NCBI RefSeq assembly: GCF_003148845.1
Contig: NZ_QGHA01000004.1
Location: forward strand, 450,627-514,626
Reading direction: 5' to 3'
DNA: 64,000 nt
Origin: Mucilaginibacter oryzae
Lineage (GTDB): Bacteria; Bacteroidota; Bacteroidia; Sphingobacteriales; Sphingobacteriaceae
The position numbers and the translations under genes were made by a program. Of the stretch, positions 35,217 through 43,277 are shown piece after piece. How positions within the stretch are numbered: position 1 is the first letter of the stretch; each line of letters starts with the position of its first letter. The notes beneath the pieces were generated by a model. The model had not been told where the DNA came from, made no database searches, and worked only from the letters and a program-made list of their open reading frames with translations.

Positions 35217-35769
35217 CCTCAAAAATATAAGGAAAGCCGCCCTATGGGGCGGCTTTTTGCTGTTGGTAACATTTGTATTTTCGTGCAGGCCCGATAACAG
35301 GCAAAGCGGCGCGAAGTTGGTTTATTTTGACCTGAAAGCATTTTTCCGGGCGGATTCGGCCCGGTTAGCAAGCGTTAATCCTGCAGTCATAAAAACAGTT
35401 ACCCATAACGGGGTTACCGAAGCCAAAACTGTACATATAGGTAACTGGAGCCAGGAGCTGAACCTTTTTATCCAATCAGACATTAACCGCCCTGCCTGGA
35501 AAAACAGTTACTTGGTAAGCGCGGGCGATAGCGCCATCATTTACAGCGCACGAACACCCGAATTAAAAACCCGCCGTATTATCATCAAAAAAATTGGTGA
35601 AAAGGTACAATGGATCCTGATTTACAATCACACTAAAAATCTGTTGTATGAAACCAATGAAAAGCTGAGCTATTTTCCCGATTCATTGTACCGGATTGAA
35701 AAATCGCAGCACGTAAAGCTAATGGGACGCAACGACTATAAGGTACAGGGAACTTTGCCGAAGAGGTAA
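35203..35769 (+). CDS. Hypothetical lipoprotein overlapping gpmI
   Basis: The 188-residue product begins MYWFNLKNIRKAALWGGFLL and has a clear lipobox (FVFSC, Cys28). The mature part carries SRL-like beta strands (GAKLVYFDLKAFFRADSARL, GNWSQELNLFIQSDINRPAW, RRIIIKKIGEKVQWILIYN) but no family I can name. It overlaps the last 14 bp of gpmI. A strong hairpin with a T-run lies inside its signal-peptide codons (35233-35258). The signal peptide supports the start at 35203, since no other start would leave a signal sequence. It should be a membrane-anchored periplasmic protein. Confidence 0.75.
   Translation: MYWFNLKNIRKAALWGGFLLLVTFVFSCRPDNRQSGAKLVYFDLKAFFRADSARLASVNPAVIKTVTHNGVTEAKTVHIGNWSQELNLFIQSDINRPAWKNSYLVSAGDSAIIYSARTPELKTRRIIIKKIGEKVQWILIYNHTKNLLYETNEKLSYFPDSLYRIEKSQHVKLMGRNDYKVQGTLPKR
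35233..35258 (+). terminator. Intrinsic terminator inside the lipoprotein signal-peptide codons
   Basis: AAAGCCGCCC (35233-35242), a TATG loop and GGGCGGCTTT (35247-35256) form a 10-bp stem followed by TT. It begins 16 bp after the gpmI stop and encodes residues 11-19 of the lipoprotein (KAALWGGFL). Confidence 0.8.
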
Positions 35770-35847
35770 GTTAATATTCCATTAAAGCTATATCATTAAT
35801 AAATCAACCAGTTTATTTACATAAACTTTTTTTATTCGTGCTCATTT

Positions 35848-36351
35848 TTATTTATTTAAGGTTAACAATAGCTCGTCGAGTTTTTGGAGCGTAGCCATCA
35901 TGCCCTGCTCCATACCCATCTGTATAACCGTTTCCAGATCAGACAGCGATTTATAGGTTACGATGGTTTCAACCAGGGTGTTTTCATCCTTGCCGGTAAA
36001 GCTTACCAGCCATTCGGCGCGGGGCAATGCTTCGTTTATTTCACCTTCGGCATTGCTAAAAGCGTCTAAAGCGGTGTAATAATCAATCGGCCTGATCTTA
36101 ACATACTCGGTAAGGCCCCAGTATTCGGTACCGTTTGGTTCAACCATGGCATAGTGCCAGTGCCCACCCTCGCTAAAATCCATCGATTTTGTTTTGGTAG
36201 TTAACGGTTTGGGGGCAAACCATTGGTTAAGCAACCGGCTTTGGGTGTAGCAATCCCAAACCAGTTGTCTGCCTGCCATAAACTCACGCCTGATGGTAAG
36301 TGTATTGTTTTGTTTGTCGGCCAAAAAATCAAACTGCAAATGGTGTTTCAT
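35848..36351 (-). CDS. SRPBCC/AHSA1-family protein
   Basis: The 167-residue protein is an AHSA1-type SRPBCC domain: TIRREFMAGRQLVWDCYTQS, LLNQWFAPKPLTTKTKSMDF, EGGHWHYAMVEPNGTEYWGL, and a late helix MEQGMMATLQKLDELLL. The fold forms a deep hydrophobic pocket for a small ligand, but the ligand is unknown. Its ATG overlaps the stop of the ArsR gene by one base (TAATG), so this is the well-known ArsR-SRPBCC pair in which the regulator and the ligand-binding protein are translated together. A truncated relative lies at 1579-1803. Confidence 0.9.
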   Translation of the reverse strand: MKHHLQFDFLADKQNNTLTIRREFMAGRQLVWDCYTQSRLLNQWFAPKPLTTKTKSMDFSEGGHWHYAMVEPNGTEYWGLTEYVKIRPIDYYTALDAFSNAEGEINEALPRAEWLVSFTGKDENTLVETIVTYKSLSDLETVIQMGMEQGMMATLQKLDELLLTLNK

Positions 36352-36668
36352 TATTGTTGTTTTTTTAGGTTAGATAAAAGTTCGTCGAGCTGCGAAAAGC
36401 GGGTTTCCCAAATTTTGCGGAACTGCTCCAGCCATTTATCTATCTCTTTCATTTTGTCAATCTCCAGCTGGTAATAAATTTCCCGTCCCTGGTGTTCCTG
36501 CTTTAGCAACCTGCATTCGGTTAATATCTTCAGGTGTTTTGAAATGGCCTGCCGGGTGGTGTCAAAATGCTCTGCAATGGCATTGGGTGTCATGGCCTGT
36601 AGGGCAATAAGGGCTATAATGGCCCTACGGGTTGGATCGGATATGGCCTGAAAAATATCTCGTCTCAT
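36351..36668 (-). CDS. ArsR-family transcriptional regulator
   Basis: The 105-residue winged-helix protein reads [20 protein letters not shown], then [40 protein letters not shown] and [20 protein letters not shown]. The DPTRR and SKHLKIL blocks are typical of the ArsR subgroup that pairs with SRPBCC/AHSA1 genes. The metal-binding CVC box of arsenic sensors is absent, so a metal is not the likely signal. It is followed without a gap by the SRPBCC gene and probably represses its own operon. Confidence 0.93.
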   Translation of the reverse strand: MRRDIFQAISDPTRRAIIALIALQAMTPNAIAEHFDTTRQAISKHLKILTECRLLKQEHQGREIYYQLEIDKMKEIDKWLEQFRKIWETRFSQLDELLSNLKKQQ

Positions 36669-36723
36669 TAAATCTTTAGTTGTGCAAACCGCCGACCGGC
36701 AAAATCAAAAGTTATAAATTATA

Positions 36724-37104
36724 TTATTTCCTGATCATGGGGAGGTACTTTTCCCGGTTATCAATAATTACCCAAATAACAACCGCCGTTAACGCCAGTG
36801 AAACAGGCAATGCCGATGGCGACATGCTGATATTGGATAACAAAATTCCGGTTAATACCGGTGTAAGCACTACCGCCCCCAATGCCCTTGTTACCGGAAT
36901 GATCAGCAGCAAACCACCTATCACTTCGGCTGCGCCTACCAGCGGCATCAGCCAGCCAATAGTCATGTACGCCTGCCCAACTTTTACCATTTCGGCGGGC
37001 ATATCTTTAGGCATAGGCATGTAGTTAAAAAATTTATTTAAACCCGCATTAATAAACATCAGGCCTGTTAAAAGGCACAAAACAAACAGTATTATTTTTT
37101 TCAT
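36724..37104 (-). CDS. DoxX-family membrane protein
   Basis: The 126-residue protein has four hydrophobic helices: IILFVLCLLTGLMFINAGLN, MTIGWLMPLVGAAEVIGGLL, LGAVVLTPVLTGILL and LALTAVVIWVII. The opening FINAGLNKFFNYMP is the usual DoxX/DoxD N-terminus. Members sit in the inner membrane and some are quinone-linked; here the role is unknown. The frame is open back to 37152, but the start ATG 37104 leaves a good N-terminal helix and sits downstream of a -7 box at 37138-37145. It may be transcribed with the ArsR gene that begins 55 bp after its stop. Confidence 0.87.
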   Translation of the reverse strand: MKKIILFVLCLLTGLMFINAGLNKFFNYMPMPKDMPAEMVKVGQAYMTIGWLMPLVGAAEVIGGLLLIIPVTRALGAVVLTPVLTGILLSNISMSPSALPVSLALTAVVIWVIIDNREKYLPMIRK

Positions 37105-37137
37105 GATTAAAGGTTTTAATAAGAAACTGACTGGTTG

Positions 37138-37145
37138 CAAATATA
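37138..37145 (-). promoter_or_regulatory. -7 box for the DoxX gene
   Basis: The minus strand reads TATATTTG, exact for TAnnTTTG, 33 nt before ATG 37104. Confidence 0.6.
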
Positions 37146-37214
37146 TGTGCAACTATTTGGTTTCGCAAGTAGTTTTCGAAAAAAATTAAAAGCATTGGAC
37201 TCAACAACTGCCTA

Positions 37215-38150
37215 TTACAAAAACTGCAGCGAATTGCCCGGATGGATATGCGTAGCCTTCACGCCCGGTACATGCTGTTTAAGCCAGCCAATCATAAATT
37301 CTGATCCCGGCTCTTCGCTGGCAATGTGGCCTAATACAATCAGCGATAGCTTATCGCCCTTGGCCTGGGCATCGCGCACGTACTCGGCGGTTTCCCATTC
37401 CGAAATTTCGCCGCAAATCAGTACATCTGGTTTTTTGGTGCTCATTTCGGTAATCTGGCGTTTGCCGCCTGCCGCGCCGGGTAACAGCAGCACCTTTTGG
37501 CAACTTTGCGCTATATTACCAATATAGCGTACCTTTTCTATTTTCAGCTTCTTTTTCAGTGTATCTATCAAATTGCCTAATGAGGTAGGGGGGAGGGTAA
37601 GCAGGTTGCCGGTTTCGGGTTTGTAGTAACTCACCCAATCCAGTTGTTTTAAAAAGCCGAGGCCCACGCCATCGGGCTTAAGGCTGTGGATGGTATCGTG
37701 ATTGCGCCAAACGGCTATATTGTGCTTATCCAATAGTTGCTTTTTGTATTGGTAAACATCATCATTGGCCAGCCAGGCTGTTTCGTCGGCATGGTTGTAA
37801 AAGGTAGGCTCATGGGCAATAATAAAGTTTGCGCCAAGGCTTATAGCTTTTTCAATAACGCTTATGTTAGCGAACATGGTGGTAACTATACCGGTAACCA
37901 CTATATCCCGGTTCCCGGCTTTCAAAGTATCAACCGTGTTAGGCAATGGCGCGCCGGGCACCTGTTTCATAAACAGATCAATAATCTGGCCTACGGTTAT
38001 GTTTTCGGCCTGTTTGATAATGGATGCGGCATTGCCGGTTAAGGGGCCAGATAACAAGGCGGCTGTTCCGGCCAGAGTACTTAATTGCGCAATAAATTTG
38101 CGGCGGTTAACACCATCGTTAAAGGGAGTGGAATTTTGCGTTTGGTTCAT
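37215..38150 (-). CDS. NIF3-like (DUF34) protein with Tat-type signal
   Basis: The 311-residue product has a Tat-like signal: NRRKFIAQLSTLAGTAALL followed by a hydrophobic stretch and an Ala-rich cleavage region (about residues 15-42). The rest is NIF3-like: TGIVTTMFANISVIEKAISL, GANFIIAHEPTFYNHAD with the metal histidine, WRNHDTIHSLKPDG, and DVLICGEISEWETAEYVRDA with SLIVLGHIASEEPG. NIF3 proteins form a dinuclear metal site, but the reaction is unsettled. The export signal is unusual, since most relatives are cytoplasmic. The gene is single, followed by the DoxX gene. Confidence 0.87.
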   Translation of the reverse strand: MNQTQNSTPFNDGVNRRKFIAQLSTLAGTAALLSGPLTGNAASIIKQAENITVGQIIDLFMKQVPGAPLPNTVDTLKAGNRDIVVTGIVTTMFANISVIEKAISLGANFIIAHEPTFYNHADETAWLANDDVYQYKKQLLDKHNIAVWRNHDTIHSLKPDGVGLGFLKQLDWVSYYKPETGNLLTLPPTSLGNLIDTLKKKLKIEKVRYIGNIAQSCQKVLLLPGAAGGKRQITEMSTKKPDVLICGEISEWETAEYVRDAQAKGDKLSLIVLGHIASEEPGSEFMIGWLKQHVPGVKATHIHPGNSLQFL

Positions 38151-38213
38151 CAGGTTGATAATTAAGTGTAATCAAATATATCAATTAAGGTTGAGAGCAG
38201 GCTCCTGTTTAAC

Positions 38214-38391
38214 ACCCATCATCAGGGGGAATCGCTAAAAAGAGTTGCCTTTGCCTACGCGAAAAACCTCACCCCAGCCCTCCTCAAAGAGGCAGCGCTT
38301 TATTTCTTAAAGTCCTCTCCTCTGGAGAGGATTTAGGTGAGGCTACACTCAGTCAACTCTTTTTCAAAAGTGATTCCCCGGTACCCATCAT
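38214..38391. mobile_element. MITE-like element with 9-bp flanking direct repeats
   Basis: ACCCATCAT occurs at 38214-38222 and again at 38383-38391. Just inside lie inverted ends: CAGGGGGAATCGCT and AAAAAGAGTTG on the left, CAACTCTTTTTC and GTGATTCCCC on the right (38226-38233 and 38372-38379 pair exactly). Inside, CCTCACCCCAGCCCTCC (from about 38269) and AGAGGATTTAGGTGAGG match the 12178-12275 repeat in opposite orientation. There is no ORF, so it would move only with help from another transposase. Confidence 0.65.
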
Positions 38392-38441
38392 TACCTGTAT
38401 TAAGAAATATCAAAAAAGTAACAGTTTTGTTACCGATGTTA

Positions 38442-38449
38442 TATATTCG
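38442..38449 (+). promoter_or_regulatory. Near-consensus -7 box for the GT87 gene
   Basis: TATATTCG differs from TAnnTTTG by one base; TTTTG (38425-38429) lies at -33 spacing. It ends 20 nt before GTG 38470. Confidence 0.45.
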
Positions 38450-38469
38450 CACAGAAATATCCTAAATAC

Positions 38470-39648
38470 GTGCAAAAACTTGCTAAGCTCGCCTATAACA
38501 AACCTTTTGTTTACACACTATGGTTTGGTTTAAGTTTATTTTTGGTTGTTAAAGGCGTTTTAGCCCACCAGGGTTTTAACAACTATACCATTTTTAAATA
38601 CAACTTTTTAAATGTAATCCATCAGCATAACCTGTATGCTTACCAACCTGAGCATTATTACGATTTGAACCACTACGGTCCGGTGTTTTCTATCATTATG
38701 GCGCCCTTTGCCATACTGCCCGATAGTATAGGGGTTATTTTATGGGTATTGCTTAACGCCTTTATCCTGCTTAAAGCCATTCAAACGCTGCCGATAAAAA
38801 AAGACCAGTATGTGGTGATTCTGCTGCTCTGCGCGCATGAGTTGATGACAGCCTCGGCCAACGTGCAAAGCAACCCCATGATAGCCGCTTTAATTATCCT
38901 TGGCTTTAATTTTATAAAACGTGAGCAAGATTTCTGGGCGGCGCTCATGATAGCCTTAGGAGCTTTTATAAAACTTTACGGGATAGTTGGCCTGGCTTTC
39001 TTTTTCTTTTCAACCAACAAGCCCAAATTTGTTTTGAGCTTTATTTTCTGGTCGGCTGTGTTGTTTGTATTGCCCATGGCTATCTCGTCGCCATCGTTTA
39101 TTGTGCAAACCTATCATGATTGGTATACCGATTTGGTGGTTAAAAATAATGATAACCAGCATTCGTACATGCAGGAAATCTGTATAACAGGTTTAATCAG
39201 GAGGGTGTTTGATTACCAGGATTTGAAAAATATGTATGTGATCGGGCCAGCGCTGGTATTGTTTGGCCTGTCGTATTTACGAATTAAAGCGTATAAAACC
39301 CTTCAGTATCAATTGCTCATCCTGTCGTCGGTACTTATTTTCGCGGTTATTTTTAGCAGCTCGGCCGAATCATCTACTTACATTATCGCCTTTACCGGCG
39401 TAGCCATCTGGTTTATGAACCTGGACAGGCCGGTTACCGGTTTCGAGATTTTTTTGCTGGTTTTCGCGCTTATTATCACCAGCCTGTCTCCGTCAGATCT
39501 TTTTCCCGATTATATCCGCAGGCATTATATCGTACCGTATAAATTGAAATCGCTGCCCTGTTTTTTAATCTGGGTTAAAATCATTTACGAAACCCTGTTC
39601 AGGGATTTCAGTGCCGAAACACCGGCCCCCGCAACCGCGATTGAATAG
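38470..39648 (+). CDS. GT87/DUF2029-type membrane glycosyltransferase
   Basis: The 392-residue protein has about nine hydrophobic helices. The layout and the pattern HQGFNNYTIFKYNFLNVIHQ, LYAYQPEHYYDLNHYGPVFS, VQSNPMIAALIILGFNFIKR fit the GT87 (DUF2029) family, polyprenol-phosphate-sugar-dependent mannosyl or related transferases acting outside the inner membrane. The start is a GTG at 38470 with a -7 box upstream. It precedes a GT2 polyprenyl-type transferase and a deacetylase in the same direction, which suggests a small surface-glycan group. Confidence 0.8.
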   Translation: MQKLAKLAYNKPFVYTLWFGLSLFLVVKGVLAHQGFNNYTIFKYNFLNVIHQHNLYAYQPEHYYDLNHYGPVFSIIMAPFAILPDSIGVILWVLLNAFILLKAIQTLPIKKDQYVVILLLCAHELMTASANVQSNPMIAALIILGFNFIKREQDFWAALMIALGAFIKLYGIVGLAFFFFSTNKPKFVLSFIFWSAVLFVLPMAISSPSFIVQTYHDWYTDLVVKNNDNQHSYMQEICITGLIRRVFDYQDLKNMYVIGPALVLFGLSYLRIKAYKTLQYQLLILSSVLIFAVIFSSSAESSTYIIAFTGVAIWFMNLDRPVTGFEIFLLVFALIITSLSPSDLFPDYIRRHYIVPYKLKSLPCFLIWVKIIYETLFRDFSAETPAPATAIE

Positions 39649-39734
39649 CTGGTTAAACTATAGTTAAATATTAAGCCGGCTTTTAATTTGACAAAAAAAC
39701 GATAAAGAACTTCGTATATCATATTGTTATTGGT

Positions 39735-39841
39735 TATTTTTGTAACGGTTATGTTACGATTTTGAGCTTTCGATACCCTCAATTAAAAAAAACGTGGGGT
39801 ATTGTAGCGTTTTATACTTTTTAGCGTAACAGGTATGTTAC
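39735..39841 (+). promoter_or_regulatory. Duplicated GTAAC-N6-GTTAC palindromes upstream of the GT2 gene
   Basis: GTAACGGTTATGTTACG starts at 39742 and GTAACAGGTATGTTACG at 39826; both have the form GTAAC-N6-GTTAC followed by G. The first overlaps the end of a -7 box TATTTTTG (39735-39742). The second follows TATACTTTTTAG. The matching halves are the same and only the spacer differs. This looks like an operator for one dimeric regulator, duplicated 84 bp apart. Confidence 0.6.
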
Positions 39842-39915
39842 GTGGGTATAGGGATATATCAAGATCTGGTTTCACCTTTATTAAACCTGCTGCAAAAAAA
39901 TAGTGATCGAGTAAA

Positions 39916-40884
39916 ATGGCTTACCTTGTCGATAAAAAGCTTTCTATTGTTATACCCTCTCACAACGAGGAGAAAAATATCAGTTACCTGATCGATCAGA
40001 TCCGCGAAACACTTGAGCCCACCGGCTACGCTTACGAATTGATTTTTGTTGATGACGGAAGCCGCGACAATACGCTAAATGAGCTGAAGGTTAATGCCGA
40101 AATACACTCTAATGTATTTTATGTGGAATTATCGCGCAATTTTGGTAAAGATTACGCGCTGAAAGCGGGCATAGCCATGGCCAGTGGTAACGCGGTAATA
40201 ACCATGGATGCCGATTTGCAGCACCCGCCGCAAATGATATTAAAAATGCTGTACCACTGGGAAGAGGGCTACGATATTGTTTACACGTATCGCGAAGGCG
40301 AAAACCCCCATGGCAAAGGTTATCAAAAAGTTACCTCCAGGCTGTTTTACAAGGGCCTGAATATGCTATCAGACATTAAAATGGAAAACGGCACTGCCGA
40401 TTTCAGGCTGATAGACGAGAAGGTAGTGAAGCAGCTCAAGCTGATTGATGAGTACGAGATATTTTTCAGAGGGATCATCAAATGGGCGGGTTATAAACAG
40501 ATTGGCATTCCATATGTACCGTCCAAACGCCATACCGGCGAAGCGAGCTATTCGTTTGCCAAGCTGGTTAAACTGGCGGTAACCACAATTATGGCTTTTA
40601 GCGCCAGGCCGCTCTACATCATCTCGATGGTTGGCCTGCTGTTTTCAACCGTGGCTATTTTGTATATCCCTTATGTACTGATCAGCTATTGTTTGGGATA
40701 CGCGGTATCGGGCTGGGCGTCAATCATCGCGACCATCGCCTTTTTTGGCGGCCTGCAGCTAATGTTGATGAGCGTGATAGGTATTTATGTGGGTAAGATC
40801 TTTATGCAATCCAAACACAGGCCCAATTATATTATCCGTTCATCAAATGTTGTTATTGTAGATAATGATCTTATTAGGATTTGA
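39916..40884 (+). CDS. GT2-family glycosyltransferase (polyprenyl-phosphate type)
   Basis: The 322-residue protein starts KLSIVIPSHNEEKNISYLID and holds the DxD-type block VIFVDDGSRDNTL (as ELIFVDDGSRDNTLNELK) and TMDADLQHPPQMILKM, then GTADFRLIDEKVV. Two C-terminal helices (about residues 230-290) anchor it in the inner membrane. This matches GtrB/DPM1-like enzymes that load glucose or a related sugar onto undecaprenyl phosphate. The last 20 bp overlap the deacetylase gene, so the two are coupled. Two identical-core palindromes lie upstream. Confidence 0.93.
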   Translation: MAYLVDKKLSIVIPSHNEEKNISYLIDQIRETLEPTGYAYELIFVDDGSRDNTLNELKVNAEIHSNVFYVELSRNFGKDYALKAGIAMASGNAVITMDADLQHPPQMILKMLYHWEEGYDIVYTYREGENPHGKGYQKVTSRLFYKGLNMLSDIKMENGTADFRLIDEKVVKQLKLIDEYEIFFRGIIKWAGYKQIGIPYVPSKRHTGEASYSFAKLVKLAVTTIMAFSARPLYIISMVGLLFSTVAILYIPYVLISYCLGYAVSGWASIIATIAFFGGLQLMLMSVIGIYVGKIFMQSKHRPNYIIRSSNVVIVDNDLIRI

Positions 40885-41686
40885 TGTAGAGGAGTTTGAT
40901 CTGCCGACAGAATACGGCAAATCGATCCCTTTTGATGAGCAACTTGAAATTTCTACCCGCGGTACCCGAACCATACTTGAATTGCTGAAGCAGAAAAAAG
41001 TAAAAGCTACTTTTTTCTGCACCGCAAACTACGCGGTTAACCGACCGGACGTCATCCGGCAGATAGTAGCAGACGGCCACGAGATCGCATCGCACGGTTA
41101 TTACCATTCGGAATTCATACCCGAGCACCTGCTGCAATCAAAGCAGGTACTGGAAGAGCTTTCCGGCACCCCGGTAACTGGTTTCAGGATGGCACGGATG
41201 ATGCCGGTTGATGAAGCCGAAATTGAAAAGGCCGGTTATGAATATAACTCGTCATTAAACCCAACCTGGTTGCCGGGCAGGTATAACAACCTGAAAAAGC
41301 CGCGTTCCTGGTTTTACGATCAGAATGTTTTGCAGCTCCCGGCATCGGTATCGTCGTGGCTGCGTTTTCCGCTTTTTTGGCTAAGCTTCCATAACCTCCC
41401 CTTGTTTTTATTAAAACGGATGAGTAATGGAGCCTACCGAAAAGATGGTTACCTGAACCTGTATTTCCATCCCTGGGAATTTACAGACCTGCACAATCAC
41501 GAGCGATTTGGCATCCCCGGCTATATAGCCAGAAACTCCGGCGAACCCTTAACCGCGCGGCTGGCCGGTTTTATTGACTGGGCACAAGCTAAAGGCTACC
41601 CGTTTGCACGCACCGCCGACTTTTGCGATACCATTAAAAACAAACACCGCGAGGCCATAGTTATGCCTTTGTGGGCGGCTAAATAA
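40865..41686 (+). CDS. Polysaccharide deacetylase (NodB-type)
   Basis: The 273-residue protein has the NodB-type motifs: FDVEEFDLPTEYGKSIPF with the first aspartate, KATFFCTANYAVNRPDVI, the HEIASHGYYHSE block with the metal histidines, and a later GFRMARMMPVDEAEIEKAG. It would remove acetyl groups from GlcNAc-containing glycans. There is no clear signal peptide, so the place of action is open. It overlaps the GT2 gene by 20 bp and forms a unit with it. A tRNA-Arg gene follows about 80 bp after the stop. Confidence 0.9.
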   Translation: MILLGFDVEEFDLPTEYGKSIPFDEQLEISTRGTRTILELLKQKKVKATFFCTANYAVNRPDVIRQIVADGHEIASHGYYHSEFIPEHLLQSKQVLEELSGTPVTGFRMARMMPVDEAEIEKAGYEYNSSLNPTWLPGRYNNLKKPRSWFYDQNVLQLPASVSSWLRFPLFWLSFHNLPLFLLKRMSNGAYRKDGYLNLYFHPWEFTDLHNHERFGIPGYIARNSGEPLTARLAGFIDWAQAKGYPFARTADFCDTIKNKHREAIVMPLWAAK

Positions 41687-41731
41687 CTAACAGTAAATCA
41701 ATTAATAAAATTGATTGAAAATTCGCCATAA

Positions 41732-41745
41732 ATTTGCATCTTTGC
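41732..41745 (+). promoter_or_regulatory. Promoter of tRNA-Arg(UCU)
   Basis: TTTGCATCTTTG ends about 20 nt before the tRNA; it is close to TAnnTTTG (CATCTTTG). A TTGA lies upstream at about -33 spacing. Confidence 0.45.
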
Positions 41746-41764
41746 ACCGCGAAAAAGTCGCGAT

Positions 41765-41838
41765 GGTCTCATAGCTCAGCTGGATAGAGCAACTGCCTTC
41801 TAAGCAGTAGGTCTTTGGTTCGAATCCAAATGAGATCA
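41765..41838 (+). tRNA. tRNA-Arg (anticodon UCU)
   Basis: The 74-nt sequence folds as a cloverleaf. The acceptor GGTCTCA pairs with TGAGATC (one G:U), the D arm is GCTC/GAGC, and the anticodon stem ACTGC/GCAGT holds the loop CTTCTAA with anticodon TCT. The T arm is TTTGG-TTCGAAT-CCAAA. It reads AGA codons. No CCA is encoded. A hairpin with a T-run follows. Confidence 0.95.
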
Positions 41839-41843
41839 CGTTA

Positions 41844-41883
41844 ATGGACAAGTCGGATAATTTCCCGCTTGTTCATTTTTTTT
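41844..41883 (+). terminator. Terminator after tRNA-Arg(UCU)
   Basis: ATGGACAAG and CTTGTTCAT form a stem (with G:U at one position) followed by a run of eight or nine T. It starts a few bases after the tRNA. Confidence 0.75.
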
Positions 41884-42026
41884 GTTGTAATTATTTGTTA
41901 ATCAATGCGATATTGCAAGTGATTTCATTCGTCGGGTGGTTCGAAGTAGACTCCCCTATGACAACGTGTTTCTTAAAAACATAACACATCATGAGTAAAC
42001 ACGAAGCAATGAAATAAGGGAGAATT

Positions 42027-43277
42027 CTATTCCACTTTCCAGTAATTCCCACTTACAATAATCATATTCAGCATTTTGATGCTATTATCATAGTAATCGT
42101 AATCCTCCAGTTTAAAAGCTACGAGGTAGTCCCAAAGCTTGTTTAACCATTGCTGGTTACCTTTATCAACCATCGCGGCCACCGTAAAAGGAGCGATAAA
42201 ACTCAAAGCCTCAAAATACCGGCCTTTAATATCATTCCCTTCCAGCGTATACCCTGCCGAAATATTATCCGGGTTGCCATTGGTTGTCTCTTTTATCCAG
42301 TGGTTTATCTTATCAACAAATAACTTAGCCCGCTTATCACCGTACAATAAATAATCGGTGCCTACACGCCAAGGTACACGGCAGGCATTATAGTTATAAA
42401 AACCATCATATTTGGATTCGAGATAATGGGGTTTGGCGGGACGGGCTTTTTTATCAATCCTTTGTATAAAATCAGGAACCAGGCCTGCATCAGGGCTGTA
42501 AGTTTTTTGCAGTTTAGCAAGCAGGCTGTAATTACGATCAATAACCTTTTGCCATTTGCCGTTTTTTACAGCGTCATCAAAAGCCTTAAAATTGGCCGGC
42601 ATAAAATCTGATGTGCGCATATCATAGTAATCCCTGCTATCGCCATCGCTGCCATCGCTTAATAATACGGAGTAACTAAGCGGGTTAATTTCATAACGCA
42701 TAATGGCGGTTAACATTTTCCGGGCTTCCTGCAGGTAATTTATACCTCCTTTACTTCCCCATTGCTTATCTGCTAACAATAACGAATAAGCTATATCCAT
42801 ATCGCCATCAGTAGCCGCGCTTCCGTCAAGGCTTTTGCAGCCTTTTCCCTGCGCCCAGGCCATCAGGTAAGCCGATCTGCCTGCAGGATGGGCTTTGTAG
42901 TAATTGTACAAACCATCGTAAACGGCTTTGGCCTGCTTATCATAACCGGCCATCAGCGCGGTGATGATCATGCCATAACCCTGCCCTTCAGATACGCATT
43001 CTTTTCCCGGTTTCTCAAACCAAACATAATACTGCTGCCTATCGCAGCCAGGCTTAATATAGCGCGCCTTCCATTGGTTGTAAAACATTTCTACCTGCTC
43101 ATCCAGCTGTTTTTGAGTCAGATGGCTGGGTTTGATGGTACCGGCAGCGTAAACAACATGTTTTGGAAACGGTCTCAATACTGTTTGCGCACACAGGCCA
43201 TTCACTATCAATAGCAATATCAAAAAGCAGCTAAACTGCACGCAGTTCCTGGTAATTTTCGGCATTGTCAAATTCAT
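42027..43277 (-). CDS. Glycoside hydrolase family 8, exported
   Basis: The 416-residue product has a signal peptide (about residues 10-30, ending CAQ). The GH8 catalytic acid Glu97 is in VSEGQGYGM, and the aspartates of ATDGDMDIAYSLLLA (157-161) match the GH8 base motif; later WAQGKGC and SRDYYDMRTSDFMP fit. GH8 enzymes are endoglucanases, chitosanases or xylanases; the substrate is not decidable. It begins inside the 3' end of the LysR gene on the same strand (overlap of 47 bp, or 35 if ATG 43265 is used), a close coupling that suggests the LysR may govern it. A repeat-free spacer separates it from the tRNA. Confidence 0.9.
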   Translation of the reverse strand: MNLTMPKITRNCVQFSCFLILLLIVNGLCAQTVLRPFPKHVVYAAGTIKPSHLTQKQLDEQVEMFYNQWKARYIKPGCDRQQYYVWFEKPGKECVSEGQGYGMIITALMAGYDKQAKAVYDGLYNYYKAHPAGRSAYLMAWAQGKGCKSLDGSAATDGDMDIAYSLLLADKQWGSKGGINYLQEARKMLTAIMRYEINPLSYSVLLSDGSDGDSRDYYDMRTSDFMPANFKAFDDAVKNGKWQKVIDRNYSLLAKLQKTYSPDAGLVPDFIQRIDKKARPAKPHYLESKYDGFYNYNACRVPWRVGTDYLLYGDKRAKLFVDKINHWIKETTNGNPDNISAGYTLEGNDIKGRYFEALSFIAPFTVAAMVDKGNQQWLNKLWDYLVAFKLEDYDYYDNSIKMLNMIIVSGNYWKVE

